A stretch of 64,000 nucleotides of DNA from Combretum micranthum (Eukaryota; Streptophyta; Magnoliopsida; Myrtales; Combretaceae). A program made the translations under genes and the position numbers. Location of the stretch: assembly GCA_024138025.1 (NCBI GenBank), contig JAMXBD010000722.1, forward strand, positions 124,001 through 188,000, in the 5' to 3' direction. Under the pieces are notes generated by a model. It was not told the DNA's origin. It did no database searches and saw only the letters and a list, made by a program, of their open reading frames with translations. Of the stretch, positions 12,085 through 25,600 are shown piece by piece (position 1 is the first letter of the stretch; every line of letters starts with the position of its first letter).

Positions 12085-14152
12085 TGTAACGCCTTAATAT
12101 GAAGGCATTACAACCCGCCACGTGTCATTCTCTTTATAAGAACACGCCAAGGCTAAACAATACTATACCATAAGTAAACATTGATAATAATCTCCCATAC
12201 TCACATAAAAGGGGGACCTATTTATAAACATCTCAAAGTAGTAAATCTTCTAATCAATTTAATCATTTTAAACCAAAGTTCACTTTTAAATCATAAACTT
12301 TAAAACATAAAGGAGTTCTCGTAACTTGGTCTTAATTCATAAAACAAGAAAACTTAAAAGATAGAGATTCCATAAGCTTTCAACTCAATCTCAAAGCTAT
12401 CCAGGTAGTCTAAATATCATCAGGAATATCCAGTCCACTATCGTCATCCCCATCATCCACAAATATGTCAAAACTGAATAGATAATAATAAACTATATTT
12501 GCACCTGTTCCTAAAAAATGAAAGGAATGAGCCAAAAAGCCCAATACGCCAAACCACACACAAATACATATGCACACACAACTTATATAATCAAATGTAA
12601 CTATTTCTAATACAACAAACATCGTTCTTATCTTATATTAGCCGCCAAGCAACACAATTCAGAACCATATGCATCTAGTTCCAAATATGGAGTAACTCAT
12701 GACTCCATAAAAACAAACATATATAAAAATAGATAATTATACATATATTGGTGTTGGAGAATCATCCACATATCGCGGCCTCTACCAAAACCTAATCTAT
12801 TGAAATCATTTCTATGCACGAGTCCACTTGAGACAACCTTATACATAGATCATCAGGGTACCTCATTAGTATCACACTTTGTATGGTCTTTACTAACCAA
12901 AGCCAAAGACAAGCAATAAACATAATTTCTTATTGTCATATAGAATTAAGTCAATTTAGAATTCTGATCCTATAGCACATACAACAAACAAGTCTAATCC
13001 TACAAGCACATACAACAAACAAGGTAAGGTCGTACCTTAATCATATTCTAGAAACAAGGCTCTAATTCACCAAATCTCCTTTTAGAACGCAAACTCTAAT
13101 TCACCAGAAACCTGACAATATGAACATACAAATTTCAAAATAAAATTCTCATTACAAAATTTGAATCCAAACTCCATTTAAAACCCTAATCTTAACAAAA
13201 TCAGAAATTCACACCTTTCTCCTTGATCAAAATTCAAAACTCCTCCAAAATAACAAATCTCCCCAATAGATCTTTCCAACCTTAGGATCCTCCTTCAAGC
13301 AAATAGACTTAAAGAATCAACAAGAAATTACAAACACATAAGTCTATGGATTGAAATTATAGAAACTTACCTAGAATTGATCCTTAATCGGTTAGATCAC
13401 CAAAAATCATATTCCAACTCAATTAGGGTTCCTCTTCCAAAAGTTCCTTCAAAACCATAAACGATACTCTAAGAAACTAATATATTTGTAAAATCCTATA
13501 GAAGAAAATAGGGATCTCATTACTTGATATGGACTATCGAATCATTTTTAACACAAATCCAAATCTCCAAGATAATCAGGGTTTTCTCTAATCTCCCTTA
13601 AAAAACAACAAACAAATTCTAAGGAAACTATAGATTTGTAGATCTTAAAGAATGAATGGTTATCAAATTACCTGGATCTAATCCTCAACCTTCCTTAAAC
13701 ACCAAATCTTCAAATTCTCCAAGAAGACTAAAACGATTTTCCAATTCTCCTTCAAAACAATATAAAAACTCTAAGAACTTGATAGATCTATGAAACCTAA
13801 AAGAAAATTGATGATTAGATTACTTGATCTAGATTACCGAATCGTCTTGATGGCTATGAATACGCCAGAGGATTTCTGCTAAGTTTAGAGTTATGTTGGA
13901 ATAAAGAACAAAGAAGAAAGATATAATAAAAATCATAGCTTTTCATCTTCTTCGCTTTACATAAGCTGACAGTTTTTAATATGTATATCGGTGGCGTTGA
14001 AGCCGGTGTACACTCTACTAAATACATTTTCAATCAAGTCTCTGTCGTGTGAACACAACATAATTAATTTATACTTTGACCATAAAACCTTCTTATTTAA
14101 TACCCTTTGACACTTTTATCCTTCTTAATAACTCATTTATTTGTATATTACA
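12085..14152 (-). mobile_element. Family B solo LTR, copy B2
   Basis: Begins TGTAACGCCTT and ends TTGTATATTACA, flanked by a perfect 5-bp TSD atttc (12080-12084 and 14153-14157). It is 2068 bp long and shares start, end and internal blocks with B1, including a small minus-strand open frame at the same place (12410-12622 here, 6044-6262 in B1) ending in a similar acidic run (DGDDDSGLDIPDD against DGDGVSGPDYPAD). There is no second LTR or coding region. It lies inside the hAT transposon, upstream of the first transposase exon that I can read, so it is younger than the hAT insertion. Confidence 0.85.
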
Positions 14153-14589
14153 ATTTCCCCTCTATAAGAAATGTTTTCCTTACATTAGGAAGTGATATGG
14201 GAGGATTAGCACATTGATCAACTATCATTAATTAAATTACAAGTAGTCATCCATTGTTAAAATTGCATTTTACAATAGAAAATTACTCATTTATTTATTA
14301 TCTCAAGGCACTAATTAAGTATGATTGGTAGACAATAGTGTAGTAGCAACACCTTGTAACCATAATGGAAATTATTTTTAAGTATGACATTTGCACCTTT
14401 TACAACATGTTATAAATAAGATTTTTATTTTACAATCCAACAATAAAATCTATCTTTTATACTAGTATATAAGAGTTATATAAGTAAACGATCTTGCTTC
14501 TTTATGATTTTATTGAATTGTTAGTTTATATTTAATTAAAAGGTTGCTAATTGGCAGATGTAAGTTTTCATATATTCATTTTGATGCAG

Positions 14590-16640
14590 TTGATCCAAAT
14601 ATGGATGTGGATGAATATGAGATAAATATGGAGGAAAATGTACATGATTATAAGCCTATGGGAAGCCCATTTCCACTACCTTGATCAAGAAGACTAGCAA
14701 TTACATTGGGATCTCATATAGCTAGCAATGTCAATCAAACAAATAACCACAACTAGCATAAGTTGACTTCTCCTATATGGTTTGAGATGATGAAAAAAAA
14801 ACGATCGATGGGTAGAATTTCTATTTGCAACCATTGTTCGAAAAGATTGAAAGAACTAAGTAAAAATAACACAAAGCACTTTCATAATCATTTAGAAAAA
14901 TGCATTTAGATAAATAATCAAAGAGACATAAAATAATGTCTTTTAGCAATGGATAACAAGCAAAGTGAAAGTGATAGTAGTAGTTTGACAATAGGAAATT
15001 GTACCCTTAACAAGAAATTGCTAGGTAGAAACTTGCAAAAGCTATCACTGTTCATGAGTGTCCTATTTCAGTGGTTGAGCATGGCTATTTTAGAGATTAC
15101 ATAGAAAGTGTTCAACCCCTTGTTTAGCATGTGAGCCTTACTAACATAAAGAAAGATATTTTCAAGATCTATAATGTGAAAAAGGAAAAATTGAAGGTGC
15201 TACTAAAAAGGACTTAATTCTCAAGTCAAAGTAGCAACTGATATGTGGACTTCAAATCATCGAAAAAGGATACATGAACATTACATCATACTTCATTAAC
15301 AATAACTAGAAACTCCAAAGTTAACTCTTGAAGTAAGTTTTTTTTTTACTAGTTATATCCTTTTTAATCTAATTGAAAATTAAAATCTCTGTTAATTGTA
15401 TTTACCTTTATATATAGTTTTTTATATGTTTCAGCTCAACACACAAATCAAGCTCTTACTGAGTGCTTATTTGATTCATTGATGACATGGAATCTAGATA
15501 GAAATTTATCTATTATCACTGTAGATAATTATTTAACAAAATGATGCAACAATTTTAACTTTAATGTTAAAGTTACAAAATGATGATTTGATTCTTTGTG
15601 GTAAGATAATGCATATGCGTTGTTGTCCACCTATTTTGAACTTAATTGTTAAAGACGGTGTGGCTATGATAGAAAGAGCAATAGAAAGGATTCGTGATAG
15701 TATCTACTTTCGGTCGGTGATTTCATCACGAGTTCAAAAATTTAGTGAAGATTACAAGCAATTAGATATCTTATACAGTAGAAAACTTTATTTGGATCGC
15801 AAAACTCGATGGAATTCTACATATGAGATGCTTCTCACTACCATTAGATATAAAGAAGTATTTTATAGAGTTCAACATTTGGATATACACTATAAATGTC
15901 TTCCATTGAATGATGACTAGGAGATGGCTGAAGAAATTTGCAACAAGTTGGTTATTGTTGATTAGTTAACTAACCTTTGTTTTGGTACTCAATTTCCGAC
16001 TACAAATTATTATTTTTGGAAATTTTATACAATTAGGAATGCATTAATTGAATGAAAGGGTTCTGTTGATTCAAATGTTAATGTAATAGATAAAAAAATA
16101 TTTGAAAAGTTTGAAAAATATTGGGTAAATTGCATGCCATTATGGCTATATGTACTGTTTTGGATCCCCACTTTAAGATGAAGGTGGTGGATTTTATGTT
16201 TCATAAGGTCTTTGAAGAGAATGCTTTCAAAGAGATACAAAATGTCAAGGACAATGCTTATGAACTACTTCAAGAATATCAATGTGGAGCTAAATCTCAC
16301 TAAAGTAAGGGCTCAGGTTATAGTTCTTCTTCAAATCCTTTAGGAGGAGACAACGGCACTAGTGCTCCAATTTCAAATGATCCTATTATGGAATGTTATT
16401 TAAAATATGTGAGAATTACCACTACTGATGTCCAGGTAAGGTTGGAATTAGATCATTCTTTAAAGGCCACTTTGAAGCCTTAGGTAGACAGCTCTAAATT
16501 TGATATTCTTGAATGTTGGAAAGTGAATGTAATGGAATATCCTACGTTAGTAGAGGTAGCTAGAGATATACTAGCTATTCCCGTGTCCATGGTTGCTTTT
16601 GAATCTACATTTAGTACATGCGACTAGCTAATTAATTTGC
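14590..16640 (+). pseudogene. hAT transposase, degenerate (RICESLEEPER/BED-type)
   Basis: Encoded a cut-and-paste DNA transposase. Domains in order: an acidic N-terminal exon after an acceptor (GATGCAG) near 14590; a BED zinc-finger remnant at about 14815-14910 (ICNHCSKRLK, then HFHNHLEKC, giving the C-x2-C...H-x4-C pattern); part of the RNase H-like core (TDMW near 15240, then DSLMTWNLDRN near 15475-15510); an open segment 15564-15920 with HMRCCPPILNLIVKDGV and DRKTRWNSTYEML, both classic hAT blocks; 16121-16303 with VLDPHFKMK; and a C-terminal dimerisation block at about 16395-16625 (FDILECWK, then ILAIPVSMVAFESTFS). A likely intron runs from GTAAGT near 15332 to TTTCAG near 15434. Several stops and frameshifts make it inactive. 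Confidence 0.88.
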
Positions 16641-16794
16641 ATAGAATTGACTCAGGGTAGATACAATAGAGGCATTATTGTATACTCAAAGCTAGATGGT
16701 AAATAAAATAAGTGGTAAGATAAGAGACTACTAAATTTATTTTTTCTTGAAAAATGTTTTTACTACATATTGTCTAATGTATTAAAAATGTTTA

Positions 16795-16844
16795 TCCTCC
16801 CTCCCCCTTCCCCCCCACCCCCCCTCCCTCCCTCCCTCCCTCTT
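16795..16844. repeat. Polypyrimidine C-rich tract
   Basis: Runs of 5 to 7 C with CCCT repeats, directly after the hATC coding block. The minus strand has several G-runs and could form a G-quadruplex. This is sequence-level only. Confidence 0.85.
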
Positions 16845-17385
16845 CTTAGATATGGAGATGGATGGAGAAAAAGATGCAAATGAGAAGTGAAACCTATGAG
16901 GATTTAAAGATTAAAGGAGAATTATGAGAGATAAATGTTGAACAATGTTGCTTTTACTTTGTTTTATTTTTCATTTTACTTTAAAATTTGCATTATGATT
17001 TGGTAAATATTGTGATGAATATTGCATTGGTTTTCTAAATACTTCATGGAATGTTATAATTAGTTAAAAATTTATTATGATATTTTCTTTTTATTTGAAT
17101 TTGGTTTCATTTTAATGAAAGATGTGATTGGAAATGAGAATTAACTAGATGCAAAGGAAAAAGTTTTAGATATATTGTGAGATTACCTTATGATTCTTTT
17201 ATGTGAAGATTTATTCAATAAAAGTGTAATTTTTATATCGGGTTTGGATTTGAGTATCGTATAAGGTTTTTTGGCAGGTTTTGGGTACAATGACAAAAAT
17301 CTCATAGGATTTGGGAACCCTATAGGGTAATAGGAATAGGTTCATGTATTGCAAAACCTGTCTTAGTGGCATTCCTAACGAAGTA

Positions 17386-19410
17386 TAGTGGATTCTAAGA
17401 AGAGAAAGGGAATGAAATATGCCTCTTAAAGCCTTATAACAAATATCTAACATCTAAATCCCATTGCTTCAAGTCAAATCTCATATTCATGCAAATACAC
17501 CTCAGAATTGACAATAACACCTTATCTCATCACCTTGGACATTTCAATAAACTATCTTGGCTAAAGTATACAAAAACCCTAATTCAATTTTAAACAATCT
17601 CAATGTTTAAAAACTAGGGTTCTTACTCAATTAGATCAATTGCAATCAATCATTAACATGTAAAGATGTAACATGCTGATGAATCATCATCATGATTACA
17701 TTAAACCTAATGGAATCATTCAATCATCAAGAAATTCCACAAATTATCTCAATTTTTGAATGAGCCTTAAAGCTGATTGAATAATCAAATTTGCAATTCA
17801 ACTCACGAAATTGAAAGAGAAATAGATAGAAACATATCTCTAATGTTGATTGAATAAATGTAATTGATGAATCCACAATAATTTATGTGAAGGAGAATTT
17901 ATGTGAGCAAAGATGATCTATGACACTTTAAAGCACAAGAGTATGAATGATAACTCATATTATTTTATTCAAACCACGAGAATTTGTACTCATTATAGGC
18001 CTTTTATTGTTTATTTTTTTATTTTTAGCTCATTTATGCTTAAAATAAGAAATAGAGATGATTTGATCAAGATTTGGAGCAAAGATAACAAAAACATGGA
18101 ATCCCAGCTGGAGTTGCACTCGTAGTGTTAAACCGCAATTGACATTGAAGTCCAAAATAGTGCCTGTCTTTGAGCCAAGGGAAGAATATGTAGATTTGAA
18201 CACATACTCAACTGTATTTAAGATCATGCTCGCAATTACACCTTGCGGTTGAAACTATTGCAAAGCATGATAAAAGTTGAAAAGCACTTAGAGCCAATCA
18301 TAGTGTAAACCTCATCAATGATTACACCCGTAAATAAGCTCTTGATACACACGGGATTCTTTAACAAAGTTTGTTATAACATATTTGCCATATTGACATT
18401 GTAATGTTTTATTTATTGCATGTGTTTTGTCAATAAATAGATATGTACAATAGTATTAATACTATAAAAGATAGTAAAGTGTAAGATATTGTACACAATA
18501 AAGAAATAACTAACTAGAGAGAAAATTCTAGTGAGAGAAACTTCTGCTTCACTAGGATCCAAGCATTTTGGATTAATTCAAGAAATAAATCAAGTTTGTT
18601 TTGCAAGGATTCTTGTGCTCATTGATGTTTTCTATCATAATTTCTTATTATTTATCTAAATTCGTGCTTATATTGATGATCTCATGGAGAAATAATCATT
18701 TTCTATTAGACTTTGTGGATCCAAGTTCTAATTCATGTTATTTCACCTGTTCATTTATTGAAATATTATTGAATTATTGTAATTAATAGCTTGAGTTGCA
18801 TTTTCTTGGATTTATATGTGTGCAACATATGAATTCATATCTAATTTCAATAGAATAGATTAAGAAATTATTCTTTTGAATAGATTTGAGTTATTAATGA
18901 TAATTGCTCATAATAGCTAGAGATAGAGTGGTGAAATCTTTTTGTCACATGATTGATTTTTATAAAATATGATTGTTAGTCAAAGGATTTTTGTTCTTAA
19001 TGCAGATCTAAGTTTCTAATAGGTAGGAAGAGATTCCAGTTGTTTGAATTAGGTTTAGACATTGATGACACTTAAGAGAGGCATTAACTTATTTTTGTGA
19101 ATTTGACAATACAAGATTATTCAACAAAGATCTCATTTAGATTGCTTTATGAAATCACATGATAACGATTTGGTAAAGTAAGATCTACGCTATTCCCAAC
19201 ATTTTTTGTCTTATCTTCTTGTGGCTTGATATGAAAGCATGTATAAAAATAGCTTAATCTTGTACATACTTATTTAGTTTATGAATACTATGCATCTGTA
19301 AATTTTCTTAGGCTAGATAATAGGCGAAAGTGAGTATGGAAGGTGTTAATGATTCCTTGGAATACGACCTAATTGTTTTATGCTACTTCGGTAGGTGCGC
19401 TTGCTTATAA
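17386..19410 (+). repeat. Diverged LTR-like sequence (probable LTR remnant)
   Basis: No coding potential. The right end (about 19345-19405) reads CCTTGGAATACGACC, then TACTTCGGTAGGTGCGC, a wording I associate with U5 ends of plant gypsy LTRs. A similar wording occurs in reverse at about 56790-56850. The body has the poorly conserved 'aggtaggaagagattcc' type text seen in such LTRs. A TATA-like CAATAAATAG is near 18430. The left edge cannot be placed; the hAT TSD ends at 17385. The sequence is cut at 19410 by LTR A2. Confidence 0.4.
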
Positions 19411-20111
19411 TGTAAACCCCTGAAATTTTGGTTAATTTTAAGTTTAATCTTAGAATTAAAAGTCAACCAGAAACCTTAAAGGTCAACAAAAGACTAGTGC
19501 AAACCATAGAATTTAGATCAGGCATTCCGTGTTCTTTAGCCCTAGAAAATAAAGTTAAAATAATTAGTGATAATAATTCGTAATAATATGAGGAAACGTA
19601 AAATATCATATTCACGAATTTTGAGTGTCCTTCAGACTCAAACGGGATCAGTTCTCGAAAAGCGTATCCTGGAGCTCGGAATAGTAAAAATATTATGATG
19701 ACACCATTGCAACCGATTTAATACAAGGATTTCAAAAATATCATTTTCGTAATTTTTCAATAACTAAAAATAATAGATATCGCAATTATACACATATTTT
19801 CTTATTATCGGTATTTTGCTAGTCACATCTACTTTACATTATACTATTCATTACTATTCCACACTATTCATTTATCTCTACTTTTTCTAATACCTACTCT
19901 TACAACTCCATATACATATTATCTTTACTTTTTACCTTTTCTATAACTTTATATCACATTTATCTTACATATTATTACTTTTAATACAAAATTACAAATA
20001 AATAAATGTCCTCTCTCCCATGTGTGGCAGGTTTCCCCCCTTCTCTCTCCCTCTCATTTTTTTTTCAAATTTTCTTTAATTAAATCGCTCAAAATTCACT
20101 CCTCATTTTTC

Positions 20112-20119
20112 GATAAATA
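20112..20119 (+). promoter_or_regulatory. TATA-like box of LTR A2
   Basis: GATAAATA followed by a CT-rich stretch (CCCTCCTCCTCTTTCAC), the usual plant LTR promoter layout. It matches TATATAAATA in A4 and TATAAATA in the other family A copies. Confidence 0.5.
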
Positions 20120-22653
20120 CCCTCCTCCTCTTTCACTTCATTCACACATCTACTACCCACAAAATTACTCTCCAAAACTCTCTCTAAAATTTCTTTTAAA
20201 CACCATCCCAAAACTCTCTCAAAATTTCTTCTCAAAACTCTCTTCCACTCATACAAAAACTACTACCATTCTTAGAAATCTTCTCAAATCTATCTTACCA
20301 TGTCATATAACTTTACATGACCATTGTGTGAGTTTTCTAAACTCAATGTTATGGAAGCTACACTATGTTCATGTATTGTTCTTGTTCATGAATATGTATT
20401 TATATATTTTTATGTTGTGATTTTACTTTGCTCATATTATTGTTGATATTATGTAACTTCTCATATATATTTAATTAACTATTATTATGTACTTATATAT
20501 AATCTTTAGAGCATATAAGCTCATTGTTATTTATTTACTTCTAAGTTATGCAATTTATTTACTTATTTCATGTTGTTTTAAGATTAGTCTCTAGTCTTAG
20601 ACTTGTCCTCATCAAGTCAAAACAATATTTTCTTTCTTTTCTTTATTTCTTTTGGGACTAGTCTATTCTTAGTTCTGAGATACCTTGATGAAGCTAAGGT
20701 TCCCAATACTTGATATTTTTATTAGCTTGCTTATTATATTACTTATTATGTCTTTCTTACGTTTTCATAATTTCATGATTTCATATTTATGATCATGCAT
20801 GAGCATATTGATTTTTTTCTCAACAAGATAAAGAAGGAAATGTTTTCTTAAAATAGAAGTTCTTTTCCAAAATAAATATTGTCATGAAGGAAATGATCTT
20901 TCATAAAAACTTAGGAATTCATCTTAACAAATCTTTTTTAAAAACCTAAAGGATTTCATCATAAATTTTAGTAACCAAAGAACCTAGGAATTTTTAGACA
21001 ATACATATATACACTTTATAAAGTCATAAAATGGAAAAGTATTCTTGTTTAATAAAAGTTTTCCTAAGCTTCACTTTTCCATCAATACTTTAGAATATAA
21101 AGGAATAAACTAGTTTGACAAAACACCAAGAAAAATGATCTTAAGGAATAAAATTAATGAACAACTTAGGAAATCTTTTTTTTTTTTTTGAAATAAACTT
21201 TAGGAAATGTTAAAGAAAGTATAAAGTTGGATAGATTTTAACTACTTTCAAAAAGTATTACCCTTCCAATTCCTAGAAATTAAGAAATTTAGAAAAGCAA
21301 AAATCATTATTTTGAAATTAATAAGACTAAGGAAATGAAATTAAGAAGGAGAAAATACTTGTCACCCCCCAGAGGGTACGCTAACGTGGCAGTCCGCCAT
21401 ATACAATATTAAAGCTAGTGAATGACAACCTTAGTCATGCAGGAGCTTTGATATCATATGCAAGGCATGCTTCCAAGATAGTAGGAGACTCATAAGGGTA
21501 TTACATTTAAGTAGATAATAAAAGCAAGCAAGAGCTTATATAAATAAACATGAAATATTCATTTAAATAACAAACTCTTACATCATCTTAGGGGCATTCC
21601 CCAGTCTTAAATGGTCTTGATTCAACTAAACCATTAACAAAGTAAAAATAACCATAACATAAGCCTACTATAGAGATTTTCTTAAAAGTCTATGTTCAAA
21701 ACTAAATACATATAACTTCTCCCAAAAACTCCTAGTGGCTTTGGCTCATACCTGGCATACGGAGCTCTTCAGTGCCAACCAAAGATAATCATACTGTAAC
21801 AAAAAGCTATAGGAGTATAAGAAAATCTAACTTAGTGAGATAATTCCCATCTACAACACATTTCCATAAATCAAACAAGTATTTAAACAATCATATGAAA
21901 ATACACCAAACACATGAGCAAACAAAATACACAAGATTAACCGGAAATCATGTGTAGCATGGATTTTACGCCTTTCATGTCGGTGTTTGGGAGGTTACAA
22001 GCCCATACGACCATCAATACTTGCATATTTGCTTGCTCCTGTTTGCCCTGTAGACTTTTTGGCTCCTACTGGCCTATGTAGACTTTCCGGCTTCTATTAG
22101 CCACCACTACTACTTCCTCGTTTGCCCACATGAAGAATAGTAGTGAAACAAATGTGACTCACAAATATGATATGCATGAATTATTTTTAATATAAGTTTA
22201 ACCAGATAATGTTGAGTTCAAGTTAAGGGCGATCAAAAACAATATTCATCATATTAATGCAAGAATCAAAATTTAATTATCAATTCTCTTTTCGATATTC
22301 TTAACTTAGATTCAATCAATCATAAATTCAAATCACATAATAATTTTATCTTTTCCTTATTTTCTAATACTACTACCTACAAGCACAAACAAGGAAATGT
22401 AACTTAGTAAAGGATTAACTCACTCCATGACTGTAGCTTTCTAATCGAAGTAGTCTTCCGGGAAAGTGATCTCGGTTCCTCCTTCATCTAAACAAGATGA
22501 AATACCCACAATGAGTCTTTCATAGAATTTCTATTCTTAAAAACTCTAAATCTATCTTAAAATCGCGGTAAAATCGGATATGAGGAAATTCCAACATAAA
22601 TGGCCATAACTCGCTTATTTTAACTCTGAATTTCATATATTATATACCGTTTT

Positions 22654-25600
22654 TGTAAACCCCCGAAAATTTCATAATTCTTAAAAATAATCCTAGAAGT
22701 CTAAGTATCAAAATTTACATCCCGAAAATCGACTCAAGATGAAAACCAAATTCTAAACCGAGTCAAAACACTGGAAACGAAACCCTAAAAATCGAATCAA
22801 GTTAAAACATCATTCCAAATAAGATAAAGAACAAGCTTTTTGGATCTTGAGAAACGAGAACCCTTGAAACAAAATATAAAGTCCAACTACTGGTATAATC
22901 AATGTCCGTACGCCAATTAAATAATCTACCAAATTCCTAAAACGCGAATCGAAACGATAGATCCAAATACCGCTTAACAATGAAATGATAAAATCCTAAA
23001 TCCTTCGGTAAAATTTTAGAATCACAAATTCCAAATGTTCACCAAAAAGTTAAACTGAGTCAACTCATAACCCTAGACTCGGTTAAACGATCCCGAGAAC
23101 TAAAAACTATTAAATAATCACAAATAAAATAAGCTAAACCATAGACGTCAAGCTAAAAATATAAAACCATCAAAACTAAAAAATTATACGATCTTACGAA
23201 TATCTTGACGAAACCAGAAGTTAAACCGGAACCCTAAGGACAATAAAACCCATAACGAACCCTAGTGTTTAAGATCTGGCAATCCCGCGTTTTCAGACCC
23301 TAAAAAACGAAATTAAGTTAATGGCCTAGAATAGTTCGTAATAATATAGGGTAACATAAAAATATCAGATTCACGAATTTCGAGTGTCCTTCAGACTCAA
23401 ATGGGATCAGTGCTCGAAAAGCGTATCTCGGAGCTCGGAATATTAAAAATATTCCGTTTATACCAATAGACTCGTAAAAATATAGGGATTCCAAAAATAT
23501 CAGTTTTAGAATTTTTCGATAGCTAAAAATTATAGATATCGCTTTATTACGCGTATTTTTATTACTACCAGTACTTTAATTATCTAGTCTACTATTCATA
23601 GTACTTTTCTACTATTCATTACTATTTCACTATCTCTACTTTTTCTTACACCTATTTCTTACACCTACATATCTATTTTCTTACTTTTTTTCATTTCCAA
23701 TACAACTTTATTCAGATCAACTTTACACATTACTTCCTTTTTACACAAACAAATAAAATAAAAACAATTTTCCCCCCCAAAAGAACAAAACCGGTGCTCC
23801 CTATCTCTCTTCCCAACAATTTCTTTTTCTTTTTTAAATTATTTTATTACATCCAAAATTCACTCCAAAAATTATATAAATACCCCATTCCTCTTTCATT
23901 CTTTCACATAATTCATTCTACTACCAAAACTCTCTCAAATTCACTACACAAACTCTCTCCATAAACTTTTCCTCTACCAAAACTCTCTTTCACCAAATAT
24001 CCACAAGAATTTCTCTTTATGCAATACAACTACCATATCTCCATAACCACATAACCATACATTCACTACCATCTTCATACCACACAAATACCTTAGGTAA
24101 AAATTTCTTTCAACCATTTATCTATTCATGTCATGTAACTTAACATGACTATGGTGTTGTTTTGAAACTCACATGAGTAGTAAAAGCAACAACATGTTCA
24201 TGTTTTGTTCTTGTACATAAGCTTTCTATTTTATTATATTATTATTAATATTGTTGTTATTTGTTTCTAATCTAACTTATATATATAGTATTATGTATAT
24301 ATATTTATTTAGAGCATATAAGCCCATTTGTTATTTATTTACTTCCAAGTTATGCAATTTATTTATTTTATGTTGTTATTAAGACTAGTCTTTCTAGTCT
24401 TGGACTTGTCCATATCAAGTCAAAACAACCTTTTGATTATTTTCTTTAATCTTTCGGAACTAGTCCATTCTTAGTCCCGGGACGCCTTGATAAAGCTAAG
24501 GCTCCAATACTTGACCGGGACACCTTGATGAAGCTAAGGTTCCCAATACTTGATATTTTATTTTCTTGCTTATTATTTATTTCTAGTATTTTCTTATGTT
24601 TTTATTATTTTATATGCTCATAATACTTGCATCTACATAATGTTAATGTCTCAACTAATCTAAAAGTAGAATTTCATTTTTATTAAAGGAACTCAAAACT
24701 AGATTTTCGATTATGTAATTTTTCATAAAATCAGGGAGTTATTATCAACAACACATAAATAGAGTTTTTTTTTCTCAAATGTTTCCTTAAATAACAAAGA
24801 TGTTTTTACCAAGGAAACTTAAGAAATAGATATTTTCATTATATTGTTAACTTAAGTTTTAGTAAAATAATTTGTTAGTTTTCAAAGTTTTCACAAAAAG
24901 CTTAAGAATAAACTCTTTTAACTCCATAGCAAAACTAAGAAACAAACTAGTTTTTTAAAGTTAAGATGAATTCGACCAATAAAATTACAAACTCACTTAG
25001 GAAAAATAATGATTTTCAAATTTCTAAAAAGAAGGAACTCATTTTCAAAAGAATATAAATAAAAAATAAGATTAACAATAATGGATTTTATCAATAAAGA
25101 TGATTCTTTTCAAAAGAAATAAAAGAACAAGTTTTAGAAAGCAAAAACTTATATTTTAGAAATAAATATAAAGACAGGATTCATTTTCTAAAACCATCAT
25201 AAATACAAAATTATAAAAAGGTTTTCAACAAACTAATATACTTTTTGATAAAAATTGATCTTTTGTCACAAAAAGTGAAAATTATGAAAGACTAAGGTTA
25301 AAAGAAAAATTTACTTGTTTTGGAAAAAGAATGAAGAAGATAAAGTAAGAATATACCCATTTATAACGAACTAAGAAAATGTAAAGTTTCTTCAAATACT
25401 TGAAAAGAAATTATCAAGGTTAAAGTTTTAACAACTCAATTGAATTGTTTTATGAAATAAATTGTTGAGACACTACCATTAGAAACTTTGCATATAAAGT
25501 GAGCTTATCTATACTCAAAGTATTTATCAAATATATGTTCATATTATATATATATATTGTTACAAAAGGATTTTCTTTAAAATGAAGTTGAGTTAGAAAT

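Larger units (their letters stand above)
10562..17377 (+). mobile_element. Degenerate hAT transposon with a nested solo LTR
   Basis: The left end reads TTGGGATGC and the reverse complement of the right end TTAGGAATGCC or TAGGAATGCC, imperfect terminal inverted repeats of hAT type. The flanking 8-mers aagaagca (10554-10561) and acgaagta (17378-17385) agree at 6 of 8 positions, fitting the 8-bp TSD of hAT elements. Both ends carry short subterminal motifs (GCAGGTTC/GACCTGC on the left, GGCAGGTTTTGGG/AAAACCTG on the right), also typical. A broken transposase lies at 14590-16640. Removing solo LTR B2 and one TSD copy leaves about 4.74 kb, a normal size for an autonomous hAT. The ends are inferred from short matches. 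Confidence 0.7.

Noticed and set aside
17386..19410. A protein-coding gene in the gap between the hAT element and LTR A2
   Set aside because: Frames of 60-70 codons only, no domain, and the right end has an LTR U5 wording.
20022..20420. 132-codon plus-strand frame downstream of the A2 TATA box
   Set aside because: Ser/Leu/Phe-rich, from the CT-rich leader; not conserved in A4 or A6 at the same place.
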